The notes under the pieces are model-generated. The model was not told the origin of the DNA. It searched no databases and saw nothing but the letters and a program-made list of their open reading frames with translations. Shown in pieces: positions 33,573 through 43,194 of a stretch of 64,000 bases of DNA. Every line of letters begins with the position of its first letter. The first letter of the stretch is position 1. The position numbers and the translations under genes were made by a program. Location of the stretch: assembly GCA_019009955.1 (NCBI GenBank), contig CM032233.1:88597501-88661500 (forward strand). Reading direction: 5' to 3'. The stretch is from Riptortus pedestris. Taxonomy: Eukaryota > Arthropoda > Insecta > Hemiptera > Alydidae.

Positions 33573-33963
33573 AGGCCATCACGCAGGGCTGCGTAAACTA
33601 AGCAGATTTCACACTTGCTGGTATAACACACTCGTGATCTCCTCTCACCAAAAAAAAAGTAAAGTAAAAAAAGAAAAAAAGTGTGGGGGGTGGGTTACTG
33701 AAGGCTGAAAACTAGAAATCGCGAATAACTTGCTTAATACTTGTGTTACAAAAAAACATTATAGAACAGCAATTGTATAAAATCAATATTTTAACAAGAT
33801 TGGTTCTTTAACATTTTATGATCCGAATCATAATAGCGGAGTTATTTTGAATTTTCATATCCTCCTCCCTAAACCCCGACTATTCCAGGTAAGACTTCAA
33901 CCAATAACAAATATGACCTTTAGGGTTCACTGGAACGGCTAAATATCGAGTATATATAGATCA

Positions 33964-34179
33964 TTTTGTTTTTATTTTATTGAGAATATTACAGCCTGCG
34001 TTTAAATGCATTTGGTAATGTGCGAAATGTACAATACAATAGTTCCTCCATCACTCTTGACAGGAGCCACACCCCTTCACCACAATGAGAGGAACAGCCA
34101 CTCCCTGCCTGGCAAGGAAGGCAAAAGCTAAGGAGTCATGGCACTTGAGAAGAAATTAGCCACTGCTATCACTTCACTA
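33964..34179 (-). mobile_element. Retro-inserted 3' end, unidentified
   Basis: Bounded by a 13-bp duplication TATATATAGATCA (33951-33963 and 34799-34811). On the minus strand it ends with AATAAAATAAAAAC, a polyadenylation signal followed by an A-rich tail, at the duplication. That is the form of a reverse-transcribed insertion. The body (216 bp, GC-richer) has no clear open frame. It could be the 3' UTR of a LINE or of a cellular mRNA. Confidence 0.6.
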
Positions 34180-34181
34180 TA

Positions 34182-34798
34182 CACTCAACCGCAAAAAAAA
34201 CCGGACACTTCATTTTTGTCGCATTAAAAGCTAATTTTCAGCAATTTTCTTTATGTGGGTATTCTAGTTATTACAGAGAATTTAGAGTCTAAGTCCATTG
34301 AACTAATCCCTTCAGGATTAGTAAACAATTAGATAAAACTCAGATTAGATTTATTTGTCGTGAAGTTGATCTATTCTAAACTGTAAGTAGTTTTTCGCAT
34401 ATTTAAACATCTTTAATTATTAACCAAGCATTTTCTTTAATTAATGTTTTATTTTTATTTCGGTCCAGAATAATGGGTCTTTCAAACTTAGATGGAAGAC
34501 CGGAGGCTTACGTTACATTGCCGAAACGCTTGGGTTAGCGAACTCTACCATTCACTGTAATAAAAATGAAGAATATTTTTTTTTTTTTAAATGTGTTAAT
34601 TTATCTTTTTATTTTTTTTTTATTTTGTATTTTTTTGTAAATAATCAATAAAAATTATTCACTTTTGGCAGATTTTGTTTAAATAACCTATAGATTAACC
34701 AATTATTTTAATTAAAAAGATTAATATACATATATATTAAGTATTTAACAAAATTATAAGACTAAATCTAAGTCTCCGGTTTTTTTTTTGCGGTGGAG
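34182..34798 (+). mobile_element. Tc1-like element, non-autonomous
   Basis: The ends are inverted repeats of about 27 bp: CACTCAACCGCAAAA on the left, and CTCCACCGCAAAAAA when the right end is read inward. TA stands on each side. A remnant frame at 34505-34558 reads G-L-R-Y-I-A-E-T-L-G-L, then S-T-I-H. This resembles the N-terminal helix-turn-helix of Tc1/mariner transposases. The rest of the transposase, including the DDE region, is missing. It is inserted at the junction of the retro-insert and its target duplication. Confidence 0.65.
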
Positions 34799-35223
34799 TA
34801 TATATAGATCAAGTAAACATTTTCGAAACAAAAATGGACAATCTTAATTGAAGACGTCGTCAAACAACGAATTGGCATGAATCTCGCATAATAAGGTCTC
34901 TTGGCAACAATATTTGGTATTTTAAGGTAAGAACATTTTCTTCTCTCCAAGTACACGATATTCTTCACTTCCAACAACACTAATGTGAAACCTTAAGGAA
35001 CATCCTACTCATGTTATATTAACAATGAGCTGCTAGATCATGAACTACATTATTCTAAGCGGAAGTCAGACCTGGACTTGTCGGAGTTTAGCGGTGGGAT
35101 TTCGAAAATTCCGTCATTATTATGAGTCGGATCTTAAAACGTTATAGGACCAATCTTGTTACACTATCGATGCTCAACAATTGTTTTTTTTATGCATTTG
35201 AGAATTGTGCAAGAGAAATCTGC

Positions 35224-35651
35224 TAAAAGTGTGATAAATATATAGTGAGATAGACACAGTGGCAAGTGCTCTTCTCAGAATTGTGTTGAGGAATTATATA
35301 CATTTCTAGTGAATCGATCTGACTTCATAATGCTCCAAGGGTGTTTGTTTTTTTTCTCTTTATCTGATTGGAAGCATTTTACCTTGCCAATATCGGAGAA
35401 ATGGCTGTAAACAAGGCTTGGGAATTCCGAGCAACATTCACCGGATGTCACGACCACCGGAAACCAATAACCCACTCCCCCGTCTCGCCATATCTAAATG
35501 GGTAAACAAAACAATTATGTCGTGTGGTTCACTAGGTGTTATTGTTTTTAAGAATTATGCTTATCTATCGCCGGTTTTCATTTTATCAGAGAACAGGAAA
35601 TGGGCAATTACTTTCAGATATGCAAGTGTATCACCACTTAGGAATATTTCA
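35224..35651. other. Unique stretch, nothing recognised
   Basis: Short frames on both strands overlap (35275-35666) without known motifs. Confidence 0.35.
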
Positions 35652-35655
35652 TTAA

Positions 35656-37041
35656 CCCTCCGTTAGGCGCGGGTCATTTCCAAACGACGCTAGGCGCGGG
35701 TCACCTATGAGATGATGGAGAAATATGTTGGTAAAACTGTTTCTTAGGGGAAAAAACAGAGTTAAACAAATATAAATACTTATCTGAACAAATAGTAAAA
35801 CTATTTTATTTTAAAAGTTAGCAAAGTAACACATGAATATGTCTTACAACTATCAAAGAAATTAATTCATTTCAGGTAACATGAAGCAATTTATGAACAA
35901 TGAATTCTTTAGGAACTACTTGCATAGCTACTAGAAAATATCTATAAAAAAGTAAAATAACAATAGTTTAGAACTACTTAATCATTTGATTTCTGCAGGA
36001 ATAACGAATATAAGAAAACATTTAAGATAGAAAAGCACATTAAAACGTTTCACGTCGAATCTTTCAGTGCCATCTAGTTCTACTCTGGTGAGTTTCTTGC
36101 CGAACAGGATTTACATAGTCTTCTAAATTCATTCTCGCTCCTCTGTAAGTGCCAGCTAAGTAAAGAAGGCCTATATAGACTTTTATTTCTGTGAAGTCTG
36201 TCTCTTTGGTAGCCCTAGAAAATTCTGGCTCAACGATTTTTATAAATTCGTTTGTGCAGTGCACAATACTACTGATAATCGTCTCATCAAAGAGACAGAA
36301 CCAGCAGTCAAGTTCATTAGTCGCCTCCTTTGCCGCCCCTTTCAATCCCGGAAGGTGTAATTTTGTTTCCCTACTTAACGCAAAGAAATTTTTCTCGACT
36401 CAAAACGGTCAACGATCTTTCTGTCCACACTTCTCAATGCACCATATTTTCGTGTGACTGCTCATCCTCCCCATCACTTTCCGATTCCACGTCACTTTGT
36501 TCAGTCTCTGAGTCTATACCCCGTTCTTCCAAGCCGTTCTTCAAATTCCGAATGTATGTCGTTCTGTATGTTACCGTCTTCTTCGAAATGATCCAGTAAT
36601 GTTTGGTGGAGTCTAGCAATGTCATTTTGATTAATCAAGTCAAAAATACGTATTTCCTGGTCCATTTTATCTGAAAAATGTTTTAAAAATGCATTGTTAG
36701 TCGCGGTCACCTCAGAGGTGAATCCCTATTTTCTAGGTATTTGTAACTATTCCAAAACAATCAAGGTACTACAAACGTCAAATGATAAATATGTCTAAGA
36801 TAAATACATTAAAAAATAAAAATGAAATAATTACAACTTTGGTCGCGGTGCACCTTTGGGGTGATTTTAGCATAAGGAACGCACTGTGTACAAACTTCGA
36901 AGGTCAAACCTATACTGTTCTGAGGAGGAAGAGAAGCTAGAAGCATTGCTGGAGGCGGAAGTCGTCGGGTCCACTCAATCGGAAGTTATTGGAAAAACAC
37001 CTCAAAGATGCACCTGTCAGGACGCCGCGACTAACGAAGGG
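35656..37041 (-). mobile_element. Second piggyBac-type element, deletion derivative
   Basis: 1386 bp flanked by TTAA (35652-35655, 37042-37045). The inverted ends are CCCTCCGTTAGGCGCGG at the left, and CCCTTCGTTAGTCGCGG when the right end is read inward, 15 of 17 matching. GC-rich subterminal repeats of the form GCGCGGGTCACC or GTCGCGGTCACC recur inside (about 35670, 35695, 36700, 36842). Only the N-terminal third of a transposase remains, on the minus strand. The ends differ from those of the 11330 element, so it is a different piggyBac family. Confidence 0.8.
36064..36710 (-). pseudogene. piggyBac transposase N-terminal remnant
   Basis: Three short frames in succession on the minus strand cover the start of a piggyBac transposase. 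At 36710-36501 is an N-terminal segment. At 36625-36434 is an acidic stretch (S-E-T-E-Q-S-D-V-E-S-E-S-D-G-E-D) typical of the N-terminus. At 36345-36064 is the beginning of the DDE_Tnp_1_7-type domain, with I-V-H-C-T-N-E-F-I and E-I-K-V-Y-I-G-L-L-Y-L-A-G. At least one frameshift and one stop separate them. The frame dies at 36064, before any catalytic Asp motif. No function is expected. Confidence 0.75.
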
Positions 37042-37045
37042 TTAA

Positions 37046-37440
37046 ACTAGTAATATTTCTCAATTCTTCGCCATCACATGAGGTTGTAGTAGCTGCAGTC
37101 TACTCAGGAACAGAACGAGGGCTAGCTCTCTAACAATGCATATAAAATTCAAAATTTCTACAAGATTATATGTCTGATCGAAAAATTGTATAGAACCAAT
37201 CTTATTCCCAATTCAATATCATATTAGTTAATGGTTGAACCCGGACGAAGAACAGGGGGAGGTAGGGGAGGGATTCGAAAATTTATTTTTCTGAATAGCA
37301 AAATTTTATAGAACCAATCGTCCACGAAGTCCTCCACTTTTTGAGAATTCAAAAGTATTGACTGTTCCCTGAAAATATATTTGAACCAAACAATATTGTT
37401 TGTGAAATAAAACATGTACTTCTTTTACTAAACTAGTATT
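37046..37440 (+). repeat. TAGCAG-family fragments
   Basis: CGAAAAATTGTATAGAACC at 37177 and TGGTTGAACCCGGACGAAG at 37232 are family blocks in plus orientation, badly rearranged. No terminus. Confidence 0.45.
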
Positions 37441-38040
37441 ACACATAATCATAAAATAAGAATATGCTTCAAGCCCTCAACCACAAACATAAATATTTTG
37501 AGAAAAGAGTATAATTTTCAGGAGTAAAACTCTTTAACGCTCTTCCGGAATGTGTCAGCTCTATTAAGAAATATTCTTTGTTTAAAAAAAATAATGAACT
37601 TCATGTTTGACTGATGCTTTTTATACACAAGATGAATAATTTCCAAAAATGTTCAACTATTAAAAAAAAACTACTAAATATTTGTCATTAATATCGGTCT
37701 AAAATAATTTGTGATCGGGTACATTGTATCTATAAGGTGGGAGAAGTTTCTCATCATTTATAAAGCTTGTCATCATTTAATAAATTTGCATGCCAACAAA
37801 TAATAGAACATGTATTTTAGAGTTGTACAAATATTGTCCATATTTAGAATTGTATTAAGGTTGTTAATGAAACTAATTTATTGTATATAATTATTTAAAT
37901 TGATGAATTTTATACTATGTTTTTTAAGAGAATTGGACCTAATTTTTTAACGAATGTATTATATAAGTTTAAATGTAATAAAATAACTTGTAAAGAATTT
38001 CATTGACATAATATTAGACAATTATTTCTAGAAAACAAAA
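37440..38040 (+). mobile_element. CR1/L2-like LINE 3' end fragment
   Basis: The coding tail (37515-37610) reads F-S-G-V-K-L-F-N-A-L-P-E and then S-L-F-K-K, ending at TGA. The G-V-K-L-F-N-x-L-P signature is typical of the last residues of reverse transcriptases from CR1/L2-type and related LINEs. Upstream the frame is broken by TAA at 37512-37514. Downstream is an AT-rich UTR with AATAAAATAAC near 37980. The 5' part is missing and no target duplication was found. Confidence 0.55.
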
Positions 38041-38054
38041 AAATATTTAGCGTA

Positions 38055-38258
38055 TCCTACCATTTCAATCTTGTTAAACTATTGATACTCTACAATTGCC
38101 GATATGTACATGTTTTGCTCAACTCAAATATTAAGTGGGTTATTAGTACTTTCTTGTTTACAACCTTCAGTAAGGCCCCGCTTCTATTCATTAATGTGGT
38201 TTACCAAAAGCCGAAAACTAAAAAAATCTAAATACCTCGGTTAAAATTCATGATACAG

Positions 38259-38310
<52 letters not shown>

Positions 38311-38350
38311 ATTTTGTAGGACATTAAATTTGCAATAATATTGGTTATTT

Positions 38351-38383
<33 letters not shown>

Positions 38384-38400
38384 ACACATACGAGTATATA
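38055..38400 (+). repeat. TAGCAG fragment and TA microsatellites
   Basis: Second-module and first-module scraps (TACCAAAAGCCGAAAACTAA) are followed by (TA)n at 38262-38305 and 38350-38375. Helitron D is inserted in the latter tract. Confidence 0.5.
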
Positions 38401-40304
38401 TCTATATATATATAAAATTGTAACCTCTGTCTGTACATTGATTTTTTTCGCGAAATTTCACGATAACTTTTCGTTTCACATGTCATAGACACCAAAACTG
38501 CATTTTGTTTCTTTCGTGTATGTTTGTTTGTTTGTTTGTTTGTTTGTTTGTTTGTTTGTTTGTTTGTTTGTTTGTTTGTTTGTTACCTTTTCACGCATAA
38601 ACGGCTGAACCGAATTTTATGAAACTTGGTATGTATATTACTACTAGCCCAACTTAGACTTTAGGCTATATTATTATTCTCTAAGACAAAACAGGAGTGG
38701 GGGTTATAAGTGTGGCCTGCAATTAAAAATAGCGATTTTTCGTTTCCTATTGGTTTTTCGGCAAATGTGCACATAACAAAAGTTATTTATTTTATTATTT
38801 ACAGTAACTTTTTTTTTTTTTTTATACACTTTCGTCGTTATACCGAAGTATAAATGAGTTATACTCTAAAAATTATAGCGGGAGTCAACAATTTTATTTG
38901 GCACAAAACACTCAACCGAACTAAGTAAAACTCGGTATATCTATTAGCACTAACGGTTTCATTACAACAAGCCATACCAACATTTCTAGGGACGGGCAGG
39001 AGTGGGGGTTATAAGGGAAGCCAGAAATTAAAAATAGCGATATTTCGTTTCCTATTGGTTTTTCGGTAAATATGAACATAACAAAAGTTGTTTACTTTGT
39101 TATGTAGAGTAACATTTGTTATATACACTTTTTTCGTATACCGAATAATAAACGAGATATACGCTAAAATCTATAGCGGAAGTGAACAATTTTATTTGGG
39201 ACAATATACCCTACCGAAAATAAAAAAACTCGGTATGTCGATTAGCACTAACGCTTTCATTATAACAAACCATATCAACATTTCTAGGCACGGGCAGGAG
39301 TGGGGGTTATAAGGGAAGCCTGAAATTAAATATAGCGATATTTCGTTTCCTATTGGTTTTTCGGCAAATATGAACATGACGATTAACAAGAACATTTCAA
39401 TTGTATGAAGCATTTTAAAAACAAGTAGCTGTTTCATGAGGAGCAAAGTATATTACTCCCCCCCCTTCCTCTGTCTTTCACTGGAAAATTAATTAATCGG
39501 AAGTAAGTACTTTCATCCTTTAATGTGTTTAAAACATCAATTAATTCACAAAAAACGAAAGTATTTAAACATACATAATTAGAATTGAAAATAGAATCTG
39601 AATATAAGGTAATGTTAGCGGAATTGAGAGTTAGCCATTAGTCATGTTCTGTTGGTTAACCTGGAGCGTCAGGGACGGGTGGGGAGACCTTACTGTAATC
39701 TAGAACCTTTCTCACTCCCTCTTTCTTTCCTCAGTTGTTTTACACACTTTTTTCGTATACCGTAAATATAAACGAGATATACGCTAAAACCTATAGCGGA
39801 AGTGTATTTTGTTATTTAGAGTAAATTTTGTTATATACACTTTTTAGTATACCGAATTATAAACGAGATATATGCTAAAACCTATAGCGGAAGTGAACAA
39901 TTTTATTTGGGACAAAAGACCCAGCCGAAATAAATAAAAACTCGGTATGTGTATTAGCACTAACGCTTTCCTTATAATAAGCCATACTAACATTTCTAGG
40001 GACGGGCAGGAGTGGGGGTTATAAGGGAGGCCTGAAATTAATAATGGTGATATTTAGTTTCACCACAATATTTTGTGCTTAATAACTGAGATCTATGCAT
40101 AATGCATAGGAGACGGGAAATATGACAATTTGGAGGACAGTGAAGACTTACATAAAAAATTAATTTTATTATTAAACAAATGCTAACAACGGGTTGTTAA
40201 TGCTAAATAGTGGGACGGGTAAATGTCAAAATATTGTGCAAAGTAAAGCCTAGCCAAAAAAATACCATCACCATTCAGCCTCAAAAGAAAACCCGGGTAA
40301 ATAT
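38401..40304 (+). mobile_element. Non-autonomous Helitron D
   Basis: The 5' end TCTATATATATATAAAATTG shows the canonical TC start. A TTTG microsatellite (38521-38585) is followed by 3-4 units of the roughly 297-bp tandem repeat (GGCAGGAGTGGGGGTT markers near 38690, 38995, 39293 and 40005). The array is interrupted by a foreign segment (39377-39730). The 3' terminus has collapsed: CCCGGGTA at 40292-40299 lacks the second hairpin arm and CTAG, as if one arm had deleted against the other. Helitron E follows at once. Confidence 0.75.
39377..39730 (+). other. Foreign segment inside Helitron D
   Basis: About 350 bp unrelated to the Helitron repeats. It starts where the array breaks at AACATGAC and ends with a pyrimidine-rich run plus TTCTTTCCTCAG, which has the form of a 3' splice site. 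Helitrons are known to capture host fragments. The source is unknown and no open frame is seen. Confidence 0.45.
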
Positions 40305-40307
40305 ATA

Positions 40308-42261
40308 TCTATATATATATAAAATTGTAACCTCTGTCTGTACATTGATTTTTTTCGCGAAATTTCACGATAACTTTTCGTTTCACATGTCATAGACACC
40401 ATAACTGCATTTTGTTTCTTTCGTGTATGTTTGTTTGTTTGTTTGTTTGTTTGTTTGTTTGTTACCTTTTCACGCATAAACGGCTGAACCGAATTTTTTG
40501 AAACTTAGTATGTATATTACTACTAACCCAACTTAGACTTTAGGCTATATTAAAATTCTCGGAGATGAACAGGAGTGGGGGTTATAAGGGAGGCCTGAAA
40601 TTAAAAATAGCGATATTTCGTTTCCTATTGGTTTTTCGGCAAATATGAATATAACAAAAGTTGTTTATTGTGTTATTTAAAGTAACTTTGGTTATATACA
40701 TTTTTTTCGTATACCGATTTATAAACGAGATATACGCTAAAACCTATAGCGGAAGTGAACAATTTAATTTGACACAAAAGACTCAACCAAACTAAATAAA
40801 ACTCGGTATGTGTATTAGCACTAATGCCATCATTATAATAAGGCGTTTTAACATTTCTAGGGACGGGCAGGAGTGGGGGTTGTAAGGGAGGCCTGAATTT
40901 AAAATTAGCGGTATTTCGTTTTCTATTGGTTTTTCTGCTAAAATACACATAACAAAAGTTGTTTATTTTGTTAATTAGAGTAACTTTTGATATATATTTT
41001 TTTACGTATACCGATTTATAAACGAGATATACGCTAAAACCTATAGCGGAAGTGAACAGTTTAATTTGACACAAAAGACTCAACCAAGCTAAATAAAACT
41101 CGGTATGTGTATTAGCATTAACGCTTTCATTATAATAAGCCATAACAACATTTCTAGGGAAGGGCAGGAGTGGGGGTTGTAAGAGAGGCCTGAATTTAAA
41201 AATAGCGTTATTTCGTTTTCTATTGGGTTTTCTGCTAAAATACACATAATAAAAGTTGTTTATTTTGTTATTTAGAGTAACTTTTGATATATAAATTTTT
41301 TTCGTATACCGATTTATAAATGAGATATACGCTAAAACCTATAGCGGAAGATAACAGTTTAATTTGACACAAAAGACTCAACCAAACTAAATAAAACTCG
41401 GTATGTGTATTATCATTAACGCTTTCATTATAATAAGCCGTACCAACATTTCTAGGGACGGGCAGGAGTGGGGGTTGTAAGGGAGGCCTGAATTTAAAAT
41501 AGCGGTATTTCGTTTTCTATTGGTTTATCGGCAAATATGAACATAACAAAAGTTGTTTATTTTGTTATTTAAAGTAACTTTTGTGATATTCATTTTTGTC
41601 TTTTAACAGTTTTTAAACGGGATATACACTACAAACTAAAGCGGGAATCAACTATTTTATTGTTCGCTAACGATTGAACTGAACTTAACAAAACTCGGTA
41701 TGTCAATTAGCATTCATTCTTCCATAATTATAAGCTATATTAAAATGTTTAGGTTAGAACGGGAGTGGGGGTTATAAGGGATGCCTGAAATAAAAATTCA
41801 CGATATTTCATTGCCTATTTGTTTTTCGACAAACATGCACATAACAAAAGTTTTTACTTTGATATTTAGATTAAATTTTATTTTATACACATCTCCAGGA
41901 ACAATGTGTAGAGCAAGTAATTTGCGTAGAAGTATTGATACGCTCAACAATTCATTCCAACTTAAACTATGAGGTACCTCACCTGGAAAAAATCTATGTA
42001 AATCTATGTTAATATTTTGTCCTTAATAACTGAAATCTATGTATAATACACAGGAGACGGGAAATATGACAATTTTGAGGGCAGTGAAGACTTACATAAG
42101 AAATTAATTTTATTATTAACAAATGCCAACAACGAGTATTAACCCTAAACACTGGGATGGGTAAATGTCTAAATATTGTGCAAAGTAAAGCCTTGCCAAA
42201 AAAATACCATCACCATTCAGCCTCAAATCAATCCCCGGGCGAAGCCGGGTATCTGAGCTAG
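40308..42261 (+). mobile_element. Non-autonomous Helitron E
   Basis: The 5' end TCTATATATATATAAAATTG is at 40308, and the 3' hairpin CCCGGGCGAAGCCGGG leads to CTAG at 42258-42261. Between them are a TTTG run (about 40430-40462) and about five repeat units spaced 295-298 bp apart (AGGAGTGGGG-type markers near 40571, 40869, 41166, 41464, 41759). The long minus-strand frame at 40673-41245 is an artefact of a 297-bp period, which is divisible by three. No helicase is encoded. Confidence 0.85.
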
Positions 42262-42380
42262 TATATATATAATTTTGAAAAGACCTTATTTTCGCTCTAA
42301 AGTAGGATCGATGGACATTTGATAACATTTTCAAAATTGGCAACAGAGTACAACCTCAATTGTTGATTAAATACTGCTAC
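42262..42380 (-). repeat. TAGCAG element, 5' end fragment
   Basis: ATTTTGAAAAGACCTTATTT through to AATACTGCTA. It lies between Helitron E and the A16 run (42395-42410) that abuts LINE 1. Confidence 0.55.
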
Positions 42381-42417
42381 AACATCACAAATTAAAAAAA
42401 AAAAAAAAAGCCTGGTA

Positions 42418-43194
42418 AGTTTCTAATATTAGGCCTGGACCTAAGTCACCCCCTTGAAGAGGTTGCTCAAGAACTCGACCACCCTGACCTCGTGAGTGTA
42501 GTAAGGTTAACCAAAACTGACTCCAATGGAGTCAGAAGAGAAATAGAGCCCATCTTAGCCACATTCCGCCCACACTATAAATTCGGAGAACATTTAAAGA
42601 AAAAGAAGGCTATAAATCATGTTCTTATAAGAGTTAAGGAGTATAAGAACATTAAGGAACTCCCCCAATGCCATAGATGCCAGGATATCGGCCATACTAA
42701 AGCCTACTGCCGTCTCCCACCCAAGTGTGTGAGATGCGCAGGCGAGCACGAGGTCAGTGAGTGTAATCGTGCCAAGAACAACCTCAAATGCATAAATTGT
42801 CATCAGCCCCACCCCGCCTCCTACAGGCAGTGCCCGTATAGGGTTGAACTTACCCAAATGGTCCAGGCCCGTCGACAACAGAGGCAGCAACGCGTCTATG
42901 AGCCTGCCCCTCCCCCCACACATAATCCGTGGACTAACAGACAACCCGCCTCAAACACTCTATTCCAAAGGTCCCCACCCACACAGTACTCCCACAACAC
43001 CCAGCCGGCTGCTCAAGCTTCCACTGCCCCACCCCCCACACAGCAATATGAGACACCTCCACAACGCTAAGACACACCCCCCAGGCGCTACGACGCTCCC
43101 CCTTGGGATGAAGACAGGTGTACCATGATCACGACCCCTCATGTCTCGTGTAACTGAACTCATCCAAACGCTCTCCTCTCCCAAAGGCAAATGA
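42418..43194 (+). pseudogene. LINE 1 ORF1 (gag-like), truncated and broken
   Basis: The nucleic-acid-binding protein that coats LINE RNA. The visible part aligns with LINE 2 ORF1 from L-I-L-G-L-D-L-S-H onward. A one-base frameshift occurs at about 42480, after which the frame is open to a TAA at 43068-43070. The knuckles are C-H-R-C-Q-D-I-G-H-T-K-A-Y-C (CX2CX4HX4C), C-V-R-C-A-G-E-H-E-V-S-E-C (CX2CX3HX4C) and C-I-N-C-H-Q-P-H (CX2CX3HX6C), then a Pro/Gln-rich tail. Plausible coding resumes after the stop, and a further frame change leads to a TGA at 43192-43194. That TGA overlaps the ORF2 start as ATGA. The N-terminal third is missing, so no functional product is expected. Confidence 0.85.

Larger units (their letters stand above)
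33573..35223 (-). mobile_element. TAGCAG element with nested insertions
   Basis: The 3' end (CCATCACGCAGGGCTGCG) starts at 33573 and the 5' end (AGAGAAATCTGCTA) is at 35223. At 33951-34811 it is interrupted by a retro-insert carrying a Tc1-like element. The sequence on either side of the duplication joins in register with the related 6841-7535 copy. Confidence 0.7.

Noticed and set aside
38521..38585. Regularly spaced short repeats as a CRISPR-like array
   Set aside because: It is a TTTG tetranucleotide microsatellite within a Helitron. There are no repeat-spacer units and the context is eukaryotic.
40673..41245. 190-codon minus frame with two similar halves
   Set aside because: It runs through the 297-bp Helitron repeat, whose period keeps the frame open. 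No domain, and the other strand shows the Helitron structure.
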